Of a stretch of DNA of 64,000 nucleotides, positions 62,600-64,000 are shown one piece after another. The notes under the pieces were generated by a model. The model saw only the letters and a program-made list of their open reading frames with translations, had not been told where the DNA came from and made no database searches. Position 1 is the stretch's first letter. Every line of letters begins with the position of its first letter. The position numbers and the translations under genes are program-made. This stretch comes from Granulicella paludicola (GTDB taxonomy: Bacteria; Acidobacteriota; Terriglobia; Terriglobales; Acidobacteriaceae): assembly GCF_025685545.1 (NCBI RefSeq), contig NZ_JAGSYC010000023.1:248001-312000 (forward strand). The letters are read 5' to 3'.

Positions 62600-64000
62600 T
62601 TAGTTGACCTTTTCGACTTCTTTTTTGCCGAGCTTCTTCGACACATCCTTCGGCCCTGGCAGTTGCGATGCATCCCAACCACCACCCAGCGCCTCTATTA
62701 GCGCCACCGAGGTCGTCATGCGGCTGGTGCGCAGAGTGACCTGCGCCTGCTGGCTGCTCAGTAGCGTGAGCTGCGCCAGCATCACATCGACATAGGGATC
62801 GACGCCAGTCTCATAGCGGCCCTTCTCAAGACTGAGATACTGTTGCGCCGACTTCACCGCCTCATCCTGCTGACCGAGCTGCGTGGTCAGAATGCGCTCG
62901 CCAGCGAGGTTGTCCTCGACGTTCTGTACAGCGGTCAGCACCGTCTGGCGATAGGTCGCAACGTCCGAGTTGTAGGTCGCCGTATACTGCTGCACGGTAG
63001 CGCGACGCAGACCGGCATCGAAGATGGTCTCGTCGATCGACGGACCTACCGACCAGAAGCGGCTACCCCAGTCGAGCAACTGAGAGATGGCAGAACTTTC
63101 GAAGCCACCTTCCGCGCTGAGCGTAAGCGTGGGGAAGTACGCAGCATAGGCCACTCCGATTTCGGCGTTTGCCGCGGCCATCGTGCGCTCCGCAGCCGCA
63201 ACATCGGGACGCCGCTCCAGCAGCTGCGAAGGCAGGCCAATCGGGATGACAGGCACCTTCGTATCGAAGGTCTTTGCGTCGAGGGAGAACGTGGATGGAC
63301 TCGTACCGATCAGCATCGCAATCGCGTGCAAATATTGCGCGCGCGCTACGCCGAGGTTGGTCGCCGCCGCCTGCGCGGTCTGCAGCGTGTTCTTCGCTTC
63401 TACAACGGAGATGTAGTCGCCAACGCCTGCGTCATAGCTGGCCTGCGTCAAATCTAACGACTTCTGGTCGGCCTCCACAGTCTGCTTGTAAAGGTCACTC
63501 AACGCATCCTGCCCACGCAATTCAAAGTAATATGTCGCAAGGCTCGCCTGCTCCAAGAGTCGCTCGTTTTCGAGGTCGGCGGCGCTGACCTGTGCGTTGT
63601 ATTGAGCATTACGAATTTCGTTGCGAACCTTGCCCCAGAGATCAGGCGCCCAGGATGCGGTTAACGGCAGCGTGAACAGCTGGCTCTGCGTGTTTCCGGT
63701 TGTGGAGGTTGTGGTTGTGGTTCCCGTTCCGCTGGTGGTGCCGACCGAGCTCCCCGAGGAGTTCCGCACGTTGGCCGAGGTAGAGGTACGCGTGTACGCG
63801 GGCGTCGTGCCGACTGTCGGATACAGACCGGCGCGGGCCTGGGCGATCAGGGTACGCGCAGCCATGTAATTCTCGAAATAGACTTTGATGTTCTGATTAT
63901 CGATATTCAGTTTGTCTTCGAGCGTGTTGAGGTCGGGGTCGTTGTAGATCTCCCACCATTTGCCGCGCAGCATGGCATCCTGCGGTTGGGCGATCTTCCA
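62600..64000 (-). CDS. NodT/OprM-type efflux outer-membrane lipoprotein (5' end cut)
   Basis: The frame is open to the right edge, with WKIAQPQDAMLRGKWWEIYNDP at the N-terminal side, so the beginning lies outside the window (466 codons here). The two OEP repeats typical of TolC-type channels are visible (AEIGVAYAAYFPTLTLSAEG, NVEDNLAGERILTTQLG), and GLPSQLLERRPDVAAAERT is diagnostic for the NodT/OprM subfamily. A Ser/Thr/Gly-rich loop lies near residue 80-100. These proteins form the outer channel of RND efflux pumps; partner genes would be expected just beyond the right edge. Confidence 0.94.
   Translation of the reverse strand, partial: WKIAQPQDAMLRGKWWEIYNDPDLNTLEDKLNIDNQNIKVYFENYMAARTLIAQARAGLYPTVGTTPAYTRTSTSANVRNSSGSSVGTTSGTGTTTTTSTTGNTQSQLFTLPLTASWAPDLWGKVRNEIRNAQYNAQVSAADLENERLLEQASLATYYFELRGQDALSDLYKQTVEADQKSLDLTQASYDAGVGDYISVVEAKNTLQTAQAAATNLGVARAQYLHAIAMLIGTSPSTFSLDAKTFDTKVPVIPIGLPSQLLERRPDVAAAERTMAAANAEIGVAYAAYFPTLTLSAEGGFESSAISQLLDWGSRFWSVGPSIDETIFDAGLRRATVQQYTATYNSDVATYRQTVLTAVQNVEDNLAGERILTTQLGQQDEAVKSAQQYLSLEKGRYETGVDPYVDVMLAQLTLLSSQQAQVTLRTSRMTTSVALIEALGGGWDASQLPGPKDVSKKLGKKEVEKVN

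Overview
The window looks like chromosome of an Acidobacteriota member, class Terriglobia, close to Granulicella, Terriglobus or Edaphobacter. This is inferred from gene content only. The markers are an Oar-like TonB-dependent receptor with an N-terminal carboxypeptidase-regulatory domain, a PD40 propeller fused to an amidohydrolase, an ECF sigma factor overlapping a TPR-type Ser/Thr kinase, an SBBP/Ig-repeat protein with a membrane-plus-GCSSG tail, beta-barrel porins of the BBP2 kind, and dispersed GTCATTCC...GGAATCTGC palindromes. Base composition is moderately GC-rich throughout, and I see no prophage, insertion sequence, tRNA or rRNA.

Layout. 1-5210 (minus): SAM methyltransferase, DUF2306 membrane protein, FAD oxidoreductase of the geranylgeranyl-reductase type, YceI, Tat-exported multicopper oxidase, and the start of a secreted protein. 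Divergent from it at 5536-8257 are a PepSY-like membrane protein and an OmpR/HAMP-kinase pair. 8428-14639 (minus): TonB-dependent receptor and PD40-amidohydrolase. 15137-17454: LysR regulator and a Tat-exported class V aminotransferase. 17479-19431: small membrane proteins and an Amt-family transporter. 19450-21237: PP2C phosphatase abutting a Ser/Thr kinase. 21316-26956 (minus): APC permease and two BBP2-like porins, divergent from a KdpD-like kinase and response regulator (27264-29551). 29779-34372: ECF sigma factor, TPR kinase, and a convergent second kinase. 34436-38452: a giant SBBP/Ig protein. 38566-42838 (minus): an EmrB-TolC-EmrA efflux operon with a divergent LysR gene. 43987-48112: two overlapping secretin genes. 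48365-49417: a NiCoT nickel/cobalt permease.

49440-56370 is the most unusual part. A Tat-exported DUF3863-like protein is divergent from a large, apparently secreted protein that combines Sel1-like repeats with a CHAT caspase-like domain (His848/Cys930 both visible). Downstream lie a CHASE2 membrane sensor that lacks any output domain and a translationally coupled small secreted Ig-fold-like protein. Related palindromic repeats lie on both sides of the DUF3863-CHAT pair. I propose an extracytoplasmic sensor-protease module.

56653-62454 (minus) is a sugar operon in transcription order araB, araD, zinc dehydrogenase, fucP-like, aldo/keto reductase. It is preceded by a terminator for the upstream gene, a LacI-family-type operator and a candidate promoter. 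No arabinose isomerase is present, so the substrate may be a pentitol or a deoxy/galacto-type sugar oxidised to a ketose. The right edge carries a 5'-truncated NodT/OprM-type efflux outer-membrane protein.
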